The notes beneath the pieces were generated by a model. It saw nothing but the letters and a program-made list of their open reading frames with translations. It was not told the origin of the DNA and made no database searches. From contig JBBILR010000027.1 of assembly GCA_037444825.1 (NCBI GenBank), positions 1-28,570 on the forward strand: a stretch of 28,570 nt of DNA, written 5' to 3'. Made by a program: the position numbers and the translations under genes. Each line of letters opens with the position of its first letter. Positions within the stretch are counted from its first letter, which is position 1. Of this stretch, positions 6,837 through 14,181 are shown piece after piece. Source of the stretch: JBFLVU01 sp037444825 (GTDB lineage Bacteria > Acidobacteriota > UBA4820 > DSQY01).

Positions 6837-7171
6837 TTCCTCCCATCCTCGCCGATGGGGTACGAAACCCACCGTTTCCCGTTCCGGCGGCCGACCCCCG
6901 CGTAGGTTCCCGCCCAGACGGCCCCTTGGCGGTCGAGGAGAAGGGTGTGGACGATGTCGCGGGGAGGGCCCGAATCGGAGCGGTAGGCGCTCCAGGTCCC
7001 CGCGTTCAGCCCGAGGACCCCGCCGCCCTCCGTACCGATCCGGGGGGCCCCCTCGGTGTCCTCCAGGAGGGCCTGAGCGGTGGTGTTGGTCATGAGCGGG
7101 GTGGCGGAGCGGTCGAAGACCTGGAACTCCAGGCCGTCGAAGCGGGCCAGCCCCTTCGCCGAGGCGCGGCG
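6578..7171 (-). pseudogene. Remnant of a two-component-regulator-propeller (Reg_prop) sensor gene
   Basis: In one minus-strand frame the translation carries regulator-propeller repeats: GLARFDGLEFQVF, QALLEDTEG, IGTEGGGVLGL, DIVHTLLLDRQGAVWAGT, RCLLEDRRGHLWFSSNKGVS, and, after an in-frame TGA at 6707-6709, GRECTGGSPPAG and DGRLWFPTPAGLAVIDP. These are typical of the periplasmic propeller of large hybrid sensor kinases (often 900-1400 residues). Here there is no start codon or signal peptide, a few blades are missing, one stop interrupts the frame, and the Y_Y_Y, kinase and receiver parts are absent. It is therefore a decayed internal fragment. Its upstream end abuts the 3' end of the ClC gene. 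Confidence 0.7.
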
Positions 7172-7227
7172 GGCGCGGCGGGAAATCGGCTCCACCCGAA
7201 GGCACGAGGGCCGTGACGGCGCCGGGG

Positions 7228-8547
7228 TCAATCCCGCTGGTTCCGGGAGACGCCCTTCCGGCCCATGGCGAGGAAGGCCGTCACGGAAGCCAGCATGGCG
7301 GGAATGAGGATCCAGGGGTTTCCGGTGGTCTCCGCCACGAAGGCCACGGCGGCCAGGGGGGTCCGGTAGCCGGCGGCCAGAAAGGCCGCGGCGCCCAGTA
7401 GGGGGTAGAAGGACGGGGGAGCCTCGGGGGCCAGGCGTGCGAAAGCCCCTCCCAACGTGGTCCCCAGGATGGCCAGGGGGAAGAAGATGCCTCCCACGCC
7501 GCCCCCGGCCAGGGTGAAGGCCGTGGCGGCCATTTTGAAGCCGAAGAGCAGGAGAAGAACCTCCAGCGGCTCCGGGGATTCGAGGACGTGGCGGAGAAGG
7601 CGGTATCCGGGGCCGTAGAGGAAGGGCTCTCCGGTGGCTTCGAAGACCAGGACCCCCAGGCATCCCACGGCGAGCCCCGCCGCGGCCCCCCGCAGGTAGC
7701 GCCCACCTGGCAGGCGGTGCAAAAGGCCTTCCAGGGCGGAAGTGAGGGCCACGAACAGCCGGGCCCCCACTCCCGCCGAAAGGCCCAACCCGAGGGCGAA
7801 CCCGAGTTCCCGAAAGGTGGCGGATCGTCCGGAGGCGGCCTGGAAGAGGGGTTCGCTCCCCGCGAAGGCCGCGAAGGTCAGGTAGGATGTCGAGGAGGAG
7901 ACCATGGCCGGGACGAGGGCTCGGGTGGCCATCCGGTTCTTGTACGGGGCCTCCATGGCGAAGATGAGTCCCGTGAGGGGGGCCTTGAAGATCGCCGCCA
8001 TCCCGGCCGCCGCTCCGGCCACCAGGAGCAGCCGCCGGTCTTCTCCCCGAAAGAGGTGGGGCATCCTCTGTTGAAAGCCGTCTCCGAGGTTGGCGCCGAG
8101 GTAGATGGAGGGCCCCTCCAGCCCCAGGCTTCCCCCGCACGAAATGGTGGCGAAGGCGGCCAGCATCTTGCCCGGCAGGTTGGCGAGGCGCATATGACGG
8201 TCCTCGGCGTGGTAAAGAAGAATGTAGTCCTCCGTGAGGTGCCCCTCCCGGCTGGGAACGGTCCGCTCCACGAAGAAGACGGCCAGGAGCAGCCCCAGCG
8301 CGGGCAACACGGCGTAGATCCAGGGGGAGCGAAGGGCGTACAGGTACCAGACGGCGACGTCCTTGAGAACGAAGTCGAAGGCGGCCACGAGAAAACCCAC
8401 CGCCGTCCCCAGCAGGAGGGCCGTCAGAAGCTGGCGGAAAAAGAAGGCTTCCCCCTCCTTCCACCGCCTGTGCGTTTCCAGAGGTTTCCCCGCGAGGAAA
8501 AGGAGGCGGGTGGTCAGAGGGTGGGTCCGACTTCTCTTCGACGCCAT
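7228..8547 (-). CDS. ClC-family chloride channel/transporter
   Basis: A 439-residue polytopic inner-membrane protein of the voltage-gated chloride channel family. Filter motifs are visible: GSLGLEGPSIYLG (about 139-151, with the gating Glu at E144), AIFKAPLTGLIFAME, the GGGVGGIFFPLAI motif in the second half and YRTPLAAVAFVAETTGN near the C-terminus. At the position matching the proton glutamate E203 of E. coli ClC (IEEM) this protein has Ala (MEAP), which by family knowledge may favour channel-like over strict H+/Cl- exchange. No CBS domains follow. The start at 8547 is chosen from protein character; the ribosome site is weak and ATG 8598 is possible. It is divergent from the MOT1 gene. Confidence 0.88.
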   Translation of the reverse strand: MASKRSRTHPLTTRLLFLAGKPLETHRRWKEGEAFFFRQLLTALLLGTAVGFLVAAFDFVLKDVAVWYLYALRSPWIYAVLPALGLLLAVFFVERTVPSREGHLTEDYILLYHAEDRHMRLANLPGKMLAAFATISCGGSLGLEGPSIYLGANLGDGFQQRMPHLFRGEDRRLLLVAGAAAGMAAIFKAPLTGLIFAMEAPYKNRMATRALVPAMVSSSTSYLTFAAFAGSEPLFQAASGRSATFRELGFALGLGLSAGVGARLFVALTSALEGLLHRLPGGRYLRGAAAGLAVGCLGVLVFEATGEPFLYGPGYRLLRHVLESPEPLEVLLLLFGFKMAATAFTLAGGGVGGIFFPLAILGTTLGGAFARLAPEAPPSFYPLLGAAAFLAAGYRTPLAAVAFVAETTGNPWILIPAMLASVTAFLAMGRKGVSRNQRD

Positions 8548-8694
8548 CGCGACCACACCCTCGCTCCCGTTCCCGCCTTCCTCACCCGCCACCTCCATGG
8601 TACCAGAAAGCCCCCCCTCGTCCGGGGCCCTCCGCCCGGGATCGGCCGCCTCTCTCCTCGATTTCTTCCCTCCCCGGTCTCCCGCGGGAGGGAC

Positions 8695-8724
8695 TTCAAA
8701 GAAGGGTGACGAGTGCCGTAAAAT
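8695..8724 (+). promoter_or_regulatory. Putative sigma70 promoter of the MOT1 transporter gene
   Basis: TTCAAA (8695-8700), an 18-nt spacer and TAAAAT (8719-8724), about 50 nt upstream of the GTG start at 8774. The -10 box matches five of six positions and the -35 four of six. Confidence 0.45.
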
Positions 8725-8773
8725 CCCCGTTCGCGCCAGATGGCCTCTTTCCTTTTCCGGCGAGGGAGGACTC

Positions 8774-9922
8774 GTGAACCTTCGCTTCGACCGCAACGAG
8801 TGGGCGGGCAGCTTCGGGGACATCGGGACGGACCTGCCTCTCCTGTTGGGGATCACCCTCGCCTCGGGGCTGGACGCGGGGGGCGTCTTCGCGGTTTTCG
8901 GCCTCCTCCAGATCACCACGGGGCTGCTGTACGGCCTTCCCATGCCCATGCAGCCCCTCAAGGCCATGGCCGTCCTGGTCATCTCCCAGAGGATCGAAGG
9001 CGGGGTGCTCCTGGGAGGGGGCTTGGCGGTGGGCGCGGTGATGCTTTTGCTCACCCTCACCGGGGTGCTCGACCTCCTGGTCCGGTGGCTCCCGCGGAGC
9101 GTCGTCCGCGGAATCCAGTTCGGGCTGGGGCTTTCCTTGGCCTCCCTGGCCCTCAACAGCTACGTGCCGTCCATGGGGTGGACGGGGTGGGCCCTCGCCG
9201 CGGGGGGAACCCTGGTCCTGCTGCTCCTGTGGGGAAACCGGCGGGTTCCGGGAGGCCTGCTCCTCGTGGCCCTGGGGGCGGCCTTCGCCCTCTGGAAGGG
9301 TCTGGATCTGGGGGTGGTCATGGGGGGCGTGGGCCTTTCGCTGCCCGCCCTAGGGGTCCCCTCTCTGGAAGAGGTTTGGCGGGGCTTCTGGCTCCTGGCC
9401 CTCCCACAGATCCCTCTCTCTCTTTCCAACTCCATCATCGCCACCGAGCAGACCCTTCGGGACCTCTTCCCCGACCGCCGGGTGGGGGTGAGAAAGATCG
9501 GGCTCACCTACGCGGCGGTGAACCTCGTGGCGCCGTTCCTCGGCGGCGTCCCCGCCTGCCATGGGAGCGGGGGCCTCTGCGGCCACTACGCCTTCGGCGC
9601 CCGGACGGGAGGGTCCGTGGTCCTGTACGGAGCCTTCTACCTGGTCACCGGCCTCTTCCTCTCCGCCCCCCTCGGGGAGGTGGTGAAGATCTTCCCCCAG
9701 CCGGTCCTCGGGGTGATCCTCCTCTTCGAGGCGCTGGCGCTCATGGCCCTGGTGAGGGACGCCGCCGCCTCGGGACGGGATTTGGCCGTGGCCCTGCTCA
9801 CGGGGACCGCCGCCTTCGCCCTTCCCCAGGGGTTTCTCGTCGGCCTTCTCTTGGGGACGCTGGTCTTCTACGGCTTCCGGCGGTACGGGGCGGAAGTGGA
9901 CGAGAGAGCGGCGCCGGGGTAG
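8774..9922 (+). CDS. MOT1-type molybdate (sulfate-family) transporter
   Basis: A 382-residue membrane protein with about 10 or more hydrophobic segments. Signature stretches match the MOT1 group of the SLC26-related sulfate permease family: GDIGTDLPLLLGI near the N-terminus, PMPMQPLKAMAV (about 57-68) and ACHGSGGLCGHYAFGARTGG (about 260-280). Characterised plant and algal MOT1 proteins carry molybdate with high affinity; the same substrate is inferred here. No STAS domain is present, as usual for MOT1. The GTG start has GGGAGGA 3 nt upstream. It is transcribed divergently from the ClC gene. A MOSC (molybdenum-cofactor-linked) protein lies about 3.4 kb downstream, a loose thematic link only. 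Confidence 0.85.
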   Translation: MNLRFDRNEWAGSFGDIGTDLPLLLGITLASGLDAGGVFAVFGLLQITTGLLYGLPMPMQPLKAMAVLVISQRIEGGVLLGGGLAVGAVMLLLTLTGVLDLLVRWLPRSVVRGIQFGLGLSLASLALNSYVPSMGWTGWALAAGGTLVLLLLWGNRRVPGGLLLVALGAAFALWKGLDLGVVMGGVGLSLPALGVPSLEEVWRGFWLLALPQIPLSLSNSIIATEQTLRDLFPDRRVGVRKIGLTYAAVNLVAPFLGGVPACHGSGGLCGHYAFGARTGGSVVLYGAFYLVTGLFLSAPLGEVVKIFPQPVLGVILLFEALALMALVRDAAASGRDLAVALLTGTAAFALPQGFLVGLLLGTLVFYGFRRYGAEVDERAAPG

Positions 9923-9984
9923 GATGAAGCCGGGCGCTTCACCCGCCGCCGGAGGGGGGGAAGGGGGCCGGGGGGAGAAGAGCC

Positions 9985-10728
9985 ATGATTCCCGTCCGCG
10001 ACACCATCCCCAGCCGGTGCTGGCCCCTCGTCACGTGGGCCCTCATCGCCGTCAACGCCGCGGTCTTTCTCTACGAAGCCCTCCTGTCCCCCGAAGAGCT
10101 CCAGCGGCTCATCGAGCTCTTCGGCCTCGCGCCCGCCCGGTACAGCCACCCGGAGTGGGCCGTCGTCATGGGGTTTCCCCTGGACGATTACTGGCCTTTC
10201 GTCACCAACCTGTTCCTGCACGGGGGCTGGTTGCACGTCCTCGGGAACCTCTGGACCCTCTGGATCTTCGGCGACAACGTGGAGGACCGGATGGGCCCCG
10301 GCAGGTTCCTGGTCTTCTACCTGCTTTGCGGGATTCTTGCGAACGTCGCCCACTTCGTGGCCAACCCCGCCTCCACCCTTCCCACGGTGGGGGCCTCCGG
10401 GGCCATCGCCGGGGTCTTGGGGGCGTACTTCGTGCTCTTCCCCTTCTCCCGGGTGATCGCCCTCTTTCCCGTCCTCCTCTTCCCCGTCTTCTTCGAGATC
10501 CCCGCCGTTTTCTACCTTCTCTTCTGGTTTCTGAGCCAGGTGCTGGGCGGAACGATGCAGGGGCTCGGTCCCCAAGACGCGGGCGGGGTGGCCTTCTGGG
10601 CCCACGCGGGGGGCTTCGCCGCCGGAGTGCTCCTGCACCGGCTCTTCCTGCCCCCGAGGGGAAGACGGCCGAGGCGGTGCCACAAGGACGAGCTGGGGCT
10701 CGAGGGGGCGTGGAGCTGGCGGCTCTGA
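9985..10728 (+). CDS. Rhomboid family intramembrane serine protease
   Basis: A 247-residue, roughly seven-helix membrane protease. It carries the catalytic Ser in GASGAIAG (S138), the catalytic His in WAHAGGFAAG (H207) and the helix-2 motif HGGWLHVLGNLW (H79, H84, N88). Rhomboids cleave within the membrane near the top of substrate helices. The loop around 50-70 and the extra segment before WAH (FPVFFEIPAVFYLLFWF) fit the GlpG-like group with six or more helices. The ATG at 9985 has GGGGGAGAAGAG upstream. The next gene, 17 nt on, is another membrane-linked serine protease, which suggests a proteolysis unit. Confidence 0.93.
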   Translation: MIPVRDTIPSRCWPLVTWALIAVNAAVFLYEALLSPEELQRLIELFGLAPARYSHPEWAVVMGFPLDDYWPFVTNLFLHGGWLHVLGNLWTLWIFGDNVEDRMGPGRFLVFYLLCGILANVAHFVANPASTLPTVGASGAIAGVLGAYFVLFPFSRVIALFPVLLFPVFFEIPAVFYLLFWFLSQVLGGTMQGLGPQDAGGVAFWAHAGGFAAGVLLHRLFLPPRGRRPRRCHKDELGLEGAWSWRL

Positions 10729-10745
10729 CGGAGGAGGCCGAGACC

Positions 10746-11594
10746 ATGGCCGTGGACATCGGACAGCTGTTCTGGATTTTTCTGGGCATCACCGCCCTCC
10801 AGCCGGTCATCCGCCAGCGCCTCCTCGAGAACTCCCGGCAGAGGCTCCTGATGCGCATCGAGCAGAGCCGGCGCTCGAGGGTGATCCTGCTGGTGCACCG
10901 CCAGGAAACCATGAGCCTGCTGGGATTTCCGGTGGTTCGGTACATCGACGTCCACGACGCCGAGGAGGTTCTCCGGGCGTGCGAGCTGACCGACCCGGAA
11001 GTCCCCCTGGACCTGGTCCTCCACACGCCCGGCGGGCTGGTCCTGGCCTCGCTGCAGATCGCCCGGGCCGTGCGGGCCCACCGGGGCAAGGTGACGGTCT
11101 TCGTCCCCCACTACGCCATGTCCGGAGGGACCCTCATCGCCCTGGCCGCCGACGAGATCGTCATGAGCCCCCACGCCGTCCTGGGCCCGGTGGACCCCCA
11201 ACTCGGAAAATACCCGGCGGCGTCCCTCCTCAAGGTCCTGGAGAGAAAGCCCCCGGAGGAGGCCGACGACGAGACGCTGATCCTTTGCGACGTCGCCCAG
11301 AAGGCCATCCGGCAAGTCCGGGAGGCGGTGCGGGATCTCTTGAGCCGTAGCCAGAGCCCCGAGCGGGCGGAGGAGCTCTCCCACCTCCTCGCCGAGGGCA
11401 CCTGGACCCACGACTACCCCATCACCGCCGAGGAGGCCAAGCGCATGGGCCTGCCGGTGCGCACCGACATGCCCCCCGAGATCCTCGAACTCATGGCCCT
11501 CTTTCCTCAGCCGGTTCGGAGCCAGCCGGCGGTGGAGTACTCCCCCGCGCCCCGCCGTGCCGGCAAGACCGTCGGCCGGTCCCCCTTGCCGTGA
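10746..11594 (+). CDS. SDH-type ClpP-fold serine protease (membrane-associated)
   Basis: A 282-residue protein with an N-terminal hydrophobic segment (about 8-20, WIFLGITALQP) followed by a ClpP/crotonase-fold domain of the serine dehydrogenase proteinase family (PF01972). Visible motifs are LHTPGG (92-97), the nucleophile motif YAMSGGT (S126), AADEIVMSPHAVLGPVDPQ and, further on, AEGTWTHDYPITAEEAKRMGLP. Family members are membrane-bound proteases related to SppA; physiological substrates are mostly unknown. The ATG at 10746 follows GGAGGCC. The stop overlaps the GTG of the Nudix gene. The adjacent rhomboid suggests sequential cleavage of membrane proteins, which is inference. Confidence 0.88.
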   Translation: MAVDIGQLFWIFLGITALQPVIRQRLLENSRQRLLMRIEQSRRSRVILLVHRQETMSLLGFPVVRYIDVHDAEEVLRACELTDPEVPLDLVLHTPGGLVLASLQIARAVRAHRGKVTVFVPHYAMSGGTLIALAADEIVMSPHAVLGPVDPQLGKYPAASLLKVLERKPPEEADDETLILCDVAQKAIRQVREAVRDLLSRSQSPERAEELSHLLAEGTWTHDYPITAEEAKRMGLPVRTDMPPEILELMALFPQPVRSQPAVEYSPAPRRAGKTVGRSPLP

Positions 11595-12172
11595 GCCTCT
11601 CCGGAGGAAACGCGCGCCGGGGGCCGGCGAAGGGGTTTCTGGGCCCCATCCCCGCCGAAAAGCCCGCCGCCTGCCTGGTTCCCGTTTACCGGGACGAAAA
11701 GGGGGCGTTGCGTCTGGTGCTGGTGGTGCGGACGCCCGGCGGGATCCACGGCGGCCAGGTGGCCTTCCCCGGCGGGGCTTGGGAGGAGGGGGACGGGAGC
11801 CTCGAGGAGACGGCCCTTCGAGAGACGGAAGAGGAGATCGGGCTCCCCCGGGAGCGGGTGAGGATCCTCGAGGAGCTGCCTCGGGTCCGCACGCTGGTGA
11901 GCCGCTACCGGATCCACCCCTTCCTCGCCCGGGTGGAAAGACCCGCGGCGTGGAGGCTCCAGGCCGAGGAGGTGGAAGAGGTCCTGGAGCCCTCGGTGGA
12001 CGAACTGCTTCTCGAAGAGGCGCGGGGCGAGGACGAGCGGTGCCTCCCCGGCCTTCCCGGTCCCTTGCGCTTTCCCTTCGTGCGGCTGGGGCCCCATAAG
12101 CTGTGGGGGGCCACCCTCCGCATCGCGGCCCCCCTGCTGCCCCGCCTGAAGGCCGGCGAGTGGGCGCTCTGA
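11591..12172 (+). CDS. Nudix hydrolase, coenzyme A pyrophosphatase type
   Basis: A 193-residue Nudix protein. The CoA-pyrophosphatase subfamily pattern is clear: HGGQVAFPGG just before the Nudix box, which ends in RETEEEIGL; the acidic EEGDGSLEETAL segment fills the first part of the box. Enzymes of this group (NudL/YeaB-like) split CoA and its derivatives into ADP and phosphopantetheine. The C-terminal part (FPFVRLGPHKLWGATLRI) fits the conserved end of the family. The GTG start overlaps the stop of the upstream protease gene (GTGA). No specific partner is suggested by context. Confidence 0.88.
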   Translation: MSLSGGNARRGPAKGFLGPIPAEKPAACLVPVYRDEKGALRLVLVVRTPGGIHGGQVAFPGGAWEEGDGSLEETALRETEEEIGLPRERVRILEELPRVRTLVSRYRIHPFLARVERPAAWRLQAEEVEEVLEPSVDELLLEEARGEDERCLPGLPGPLRFPFVRLGPHKLWGATLRIAAPLLPRLKAGEWAL

Positions 12173-12222
12173 TGGCGGGAAAAGCGGCGCCGGTGTACCC
12201 TGACGGAGAGAGAAGGGACGCC

Positions 12223-12492
12223 ATGGAACGAGGGTCGGAAGCGGAGACGGAGGAGGGCGGAGCCCCGGTGACGGTCTACCGGGCACCGGACCCGGTGCGC
12301 CTGGGGTTGGCCAAGAGCCTCCTTCTCGACGCCGGCATTCCCTTTGCCGTCGCCGGGGAGGGCCTCCAGGACCTTTTCGGGGCCGGCAGCCTCGGCGGGT
12401 ACAACCTTCTGGTGGGGCCGGCGGAGATCCGGGTCCCTTCCGACCTCGAGGAGGAGGCCCGCCGGGTTCTACGGGAACTCCTGGAGGAGTGA
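12223..12492 (+). CDS. DUF2007-like small protein
   Basis: An 89-residue soluble protein. After an acidic leader, the sequence VYRAPDPVRLGLAKSLLLD, then AGIPFAVAGE, GGYNLLVGPAEIRVP and the final DLEEEARRVLRELLEE match the DUF2007 pattern (putative signal-transducing small alpha/beta domain, beta-alpha-beta with a C-terminal helix). The ATG at 12223 has GAGAGAAGGGA upstream. It ends 3 nt before the SdpI-like gene, and GGAGG inside its last codons serves that gene. No biochemical function is established for the family. Confidence 0.75.
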   Translation: MERGSEAETEEGGAPVTVYRAPDPVRLGLAKSLLLDAGIPFAVAGEGLQDLFGAGSLGGYNLLVGPAEIRVPSDLEEEARRVLRELLEE

Positions 12493-12495
12493 GCG

Positions 12496-12855
12496 ATGGA
12501 CGAAGCGGCTCTGGCGCGGGCGGCGATCCTGGGGCTCTCGGCGGTCTTTTTCCTCCTGGGGCTCCCCCTGGCCCTGAGAAAGGTCCCGCCCAACGGCGTC
12601 TACGGCTTTCGGACCCGGACGACCCTGCAGGGGCCTTCCTTCGGGTACCCCGTCAACGCCTTTTACGGCCGGTGCCTGCTGGTGGCCGGCCTGGCCAGCG
12701 CCTTGGGGGCCCTCTGGGTCTTCGGTCCCTCGGGGCCCGGTGGAAAGGAGCCGATGTCGTGGACGCTGCCGTGGCTCGTGGTGCCGCAGGCGGCGGCCAT
12801 CGCGGCGGGGCGGGCCCCCCAGGGGCGCTTCTGGAGGCGCGGACGCGATGTGTGA
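12496..12855 (+). CDS. SdpI family membrane protein
   Basis: A 119-residue protein with three hydrophobic helices (about 9-26, 56-76 and 85-100). The motif KVPPNGVYGFRTRTTL (about 28-43) is the hallmark of SdpI/YhfL-like proteins (KVPPNxxYGFRT). In Bacillus, SdpI gives immunity to the SdpC toxin; most relatives have unknown roles. There is no SdpC-like gene nearby. The ATG lies 3 nt after the DUF2007-like gene, with GGAGG 7 nt upstream. It is the last gene of the plus-strand cluster. Confidence 0.78.
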   Translation: MDEAALARAAILGLSAVFFLLGLPLALRKVPPNGVYGFRTRTTLQGPSFGYPVNAFYGRCLLVAGLASALGALWVFGPSGPGGKEPMSWTLPWLVVPQAAAIAAGRAPQGRFWRRGRDV

Positions 12856-13056
12856 AACCCGCACCCCACAGGGGAGGCGAGGCTTTTTCACAGGAGGGGA
12901 GAGCGGAGGCCATCCGGAAAGCCCGGGGGCGGGAAACTGCACGAGGATAGCGGAAAGATCGATAAATAGCATGAAAAAACAAGACAGTTTCTGCTTGGTG
13001 CTGAAGAGGGGTGCAAGGAGCTCCCGGGCCCTTCTTTTTCAAGCGGTTCTCCAGAA

Positions 13057-13092
13057 TTCCACAGGGAAATTCACAGACCTTTCCACAGCCGC
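13057..13092 (+). repeat. Three 12-bp iterons with CACAG core
   Basis: TTCCACAG, ATTCACAG and TTCCACAG begin at 13057, 13069 and 13081, in exact 12-bp register. The nine bases ending in CACA match the DnaA box in 7, 7 and 8 of 9 positions when W is allowed at position 3. They could bind DnaA or another iteron-binding regulator on one helix face. Confidence 0.5.
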
Positions 13093-13228
13093 GGTGGATT
13101 TTGAAGGATCCGGAATCCTCTCGGCACCGGGCATTGCAGAAGGGGCGGCTCCGTCAAAGTGTAAGGAGATGGGGACAATGGCACCGGCGGGAAACAAGAG
13201 GAGCTTCAGGTGGGCCCGGAGCGTGGCG

Positions 13229-13258
13229 GCCGCGGCGGGATTCCTTTCCCGCCGCGGC
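13229..13258 (+). promoter_or_regulatory. Strong hairpin in leader of the MOSC gene
   Basis: GCCGCGGCGGGA (13229-13240), loop TTCCTT and TCCCGCCGCGGC (13247-13258) form a perfect 12-bp all-but-one GC stem. No T-run follows, so it is not a classical terminator. It may be a leader element, a DNA dyad or an mRNA stability structure. Confidence 0.55.
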
Positions 13259-13316
13259 GAAACCCCGGAGGTCCTGCCCGGTCCCGGACCCGTGCGGAAG
13301 ACCACCGTCTTTCCTG

Positions 13317-13338
13317 GCCCCGCCCCCGGGGGAGGGGC
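13317..13338 (+). promoter_or_regulatory. Dyad sequestering the MOSC ribosome-binding site
   Basis: GCCCC-G-CCCCC followed by GGGGG-A-GGGGC is palindromic except for one G/A pair. The right arm contains the GGGGAGGGG Shine-Dalgarno of the MOSC gene (ATG at 13342), so folding would hide it from ribosomes. Confidence 0.5.
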
Positions 13339-13341
13339 GCC

Positions 13342-14145
13342 ATGAGCCTCCGCCTCTCCTCCCTGCACGTCTACCCCGTGAAGTCCTGCCGGGGCCTCTC
13401 CCCCTCCCGGTGGCGCGTGGGGCGGCGCGGGCTCCTCTACGACCGGGAGTGGATGGTCACCGACGAGGAGGGCCGCTTCCTCACCCAGCGGGAAGAGCCC
13501 CGGATGGCCCTCATCCGCACGGACTTCCGGGACGGGGGACTGGTCCTCGAGGCGCCGGGGATGGACGAGCTCCCCGCCGGCGCGCTACTCCCCGGCGCGG
13601 AAGGGGAGGCGGAAGTCTGGGAGGACCGGGTGCGGGTGGAGGACCTGGGCGAGGAGGCCGCGGCCTGGCTATCGGCCTTTCTGGGAAGGCCCTGCCGGCT
13701 GGTGCGCGCCTCCCTCTCCTTCCGGAGGGACGTCCGCCTGAGGGGGGAGGTGGTGGCGGAGGACGGAGTGGCCTTCGCCGACGCCTTTCCTTTTCTTCTC
13801 CTGACGGAAGCCTCCCTCTCCGACCTGAACGCCCGCCTCCCCGCTCCCGTCTCCGTGGAGCGCTTTCGCCCCAACCTCGTGGTGGCGGGAGCGGAGCCCT
13901 ACGCCGAGGACCGCTGGAAGCTCCTCAAGATCGGACCTCTGGTGTTTCGCCTGGTCAAGCCCTGCGCCCGCTGCTCCATTCCCTGCGTCGATCCGTCCAC
14001 CGGGGAGCGGGGGAGGGAACCCCTCGCGGCCTTGGCCGCCTACCGCCGCCGGGAGGGCAAGGTCCTCTTTGGGATGAACGCCGTCCATGGCGGGGAGGGC
14101 CTCCTCGCCGTGGGGGACGAGGTGGAGGTCCTCGAAGGGGTCTGA
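13342..14145 (+). CDS. MOSC domain protein, YcbX-like
   Basis: A 267-residue protein with an N-terminal MOSC-N beta-barrel domain (LHVYPVKSCRG at 8-18; GLLYDREWMVTDEEGRFLTQRE) and a C-terminal MOSC domain (VERFRPNLVV, then KPCARCSIPCVDP). Cysteines in the latter match the conserved positions thought to carry sulfur or the molybdenum cofactor in YcbX and mARC. Such proteins reduce N-hydroxylated compounds with a partner reductase or act as sulfur carriers. The usual C-terminal 2Fe-2S ferredoxin domain of E. coli YcbX is absent, so a separate electron donor would be needed. The ATG follows GGAGGGGCGCC; the ribosome site lies within a GC dyad. Confidence 0.88.
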   Translation: MSLRLSSLHVYPVKSCRGLSPSRWRVGRRGLLYDREWMVTDEEGRFLTQREEPRMALIRTDFRDGGLVLEAPGMDELPAGALLPGAEGEAEVWEDRVRVEDLGEEAAAWLSAFLGRPCRLVRASLSFRRDVRLRGEVVAEDGVAFADAFPFLLLTEASLSDLNARLPAPVSVERFRPNLVVAGAEPYAEDRWKLLKIGPLVFRLVKPCARCSIPCVDPSTGERGREPLAALAAYRRREGKVLFGMNAVHGGEGLLAVGDEVEVLEGV

Positions 14146-14181
14146 GGGCCCCCGCGCTCCGGGCCTGGCTTTCTCTCCCGC

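Larger units (their letters stand above)
12856..13341. other. 486-bp gene-free spacer with iterons and hairpins
   Basis: No convincing gene is seen. From left to right it holds a 9-mer TTTTTCACA (12884-12892) that fits the loose DnaA-box consensus TTWTNCACA, a locally AT-rich stretch (about 12945-12995), three CACAG motifs at exact 12-bp spacing (13060, 13072, 13084), a GGATCC-centred segment, and two strong dyads in front of the MOSC gene. An open frame from ATG 12971 to 13345 ends in an ATGA overlap with the MOSC start, but it lacks a ribosome site and does not show the GC-rich third positions of the neighbours. Confidence 0.6.

Noticed and set aside
9925..9941. TGAAGC-CGGGC-GCTTCA hairpin after the MOT1 gene as a terminator
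   Set aside because: Only a 6-bp stem with no T-run; weak.
12496..12855. SdpI-like gene as immunity of an Sdp toxin system
   Set aside because: No SdpC-like secreted toxin or SdpAB gene nearby; the family is broadly distributed without toxins.
13121..13138. CGGCACC...TTGCA as a sigma54 promoter upstream of the MOSC gene
   Set aside because: The GG-to-GC distance is 11 instead of the strict 10 bp and the -24 box is imperfect.
12971..13345. 124-codon open frame ending in an ATGA overlap with the MOSC gene
   Set aside because: No ribosome site, third positions about half GC unlike all neighbours, no recognisable domain, and it runs through iterons and hairpins. The overlap is probably chance.
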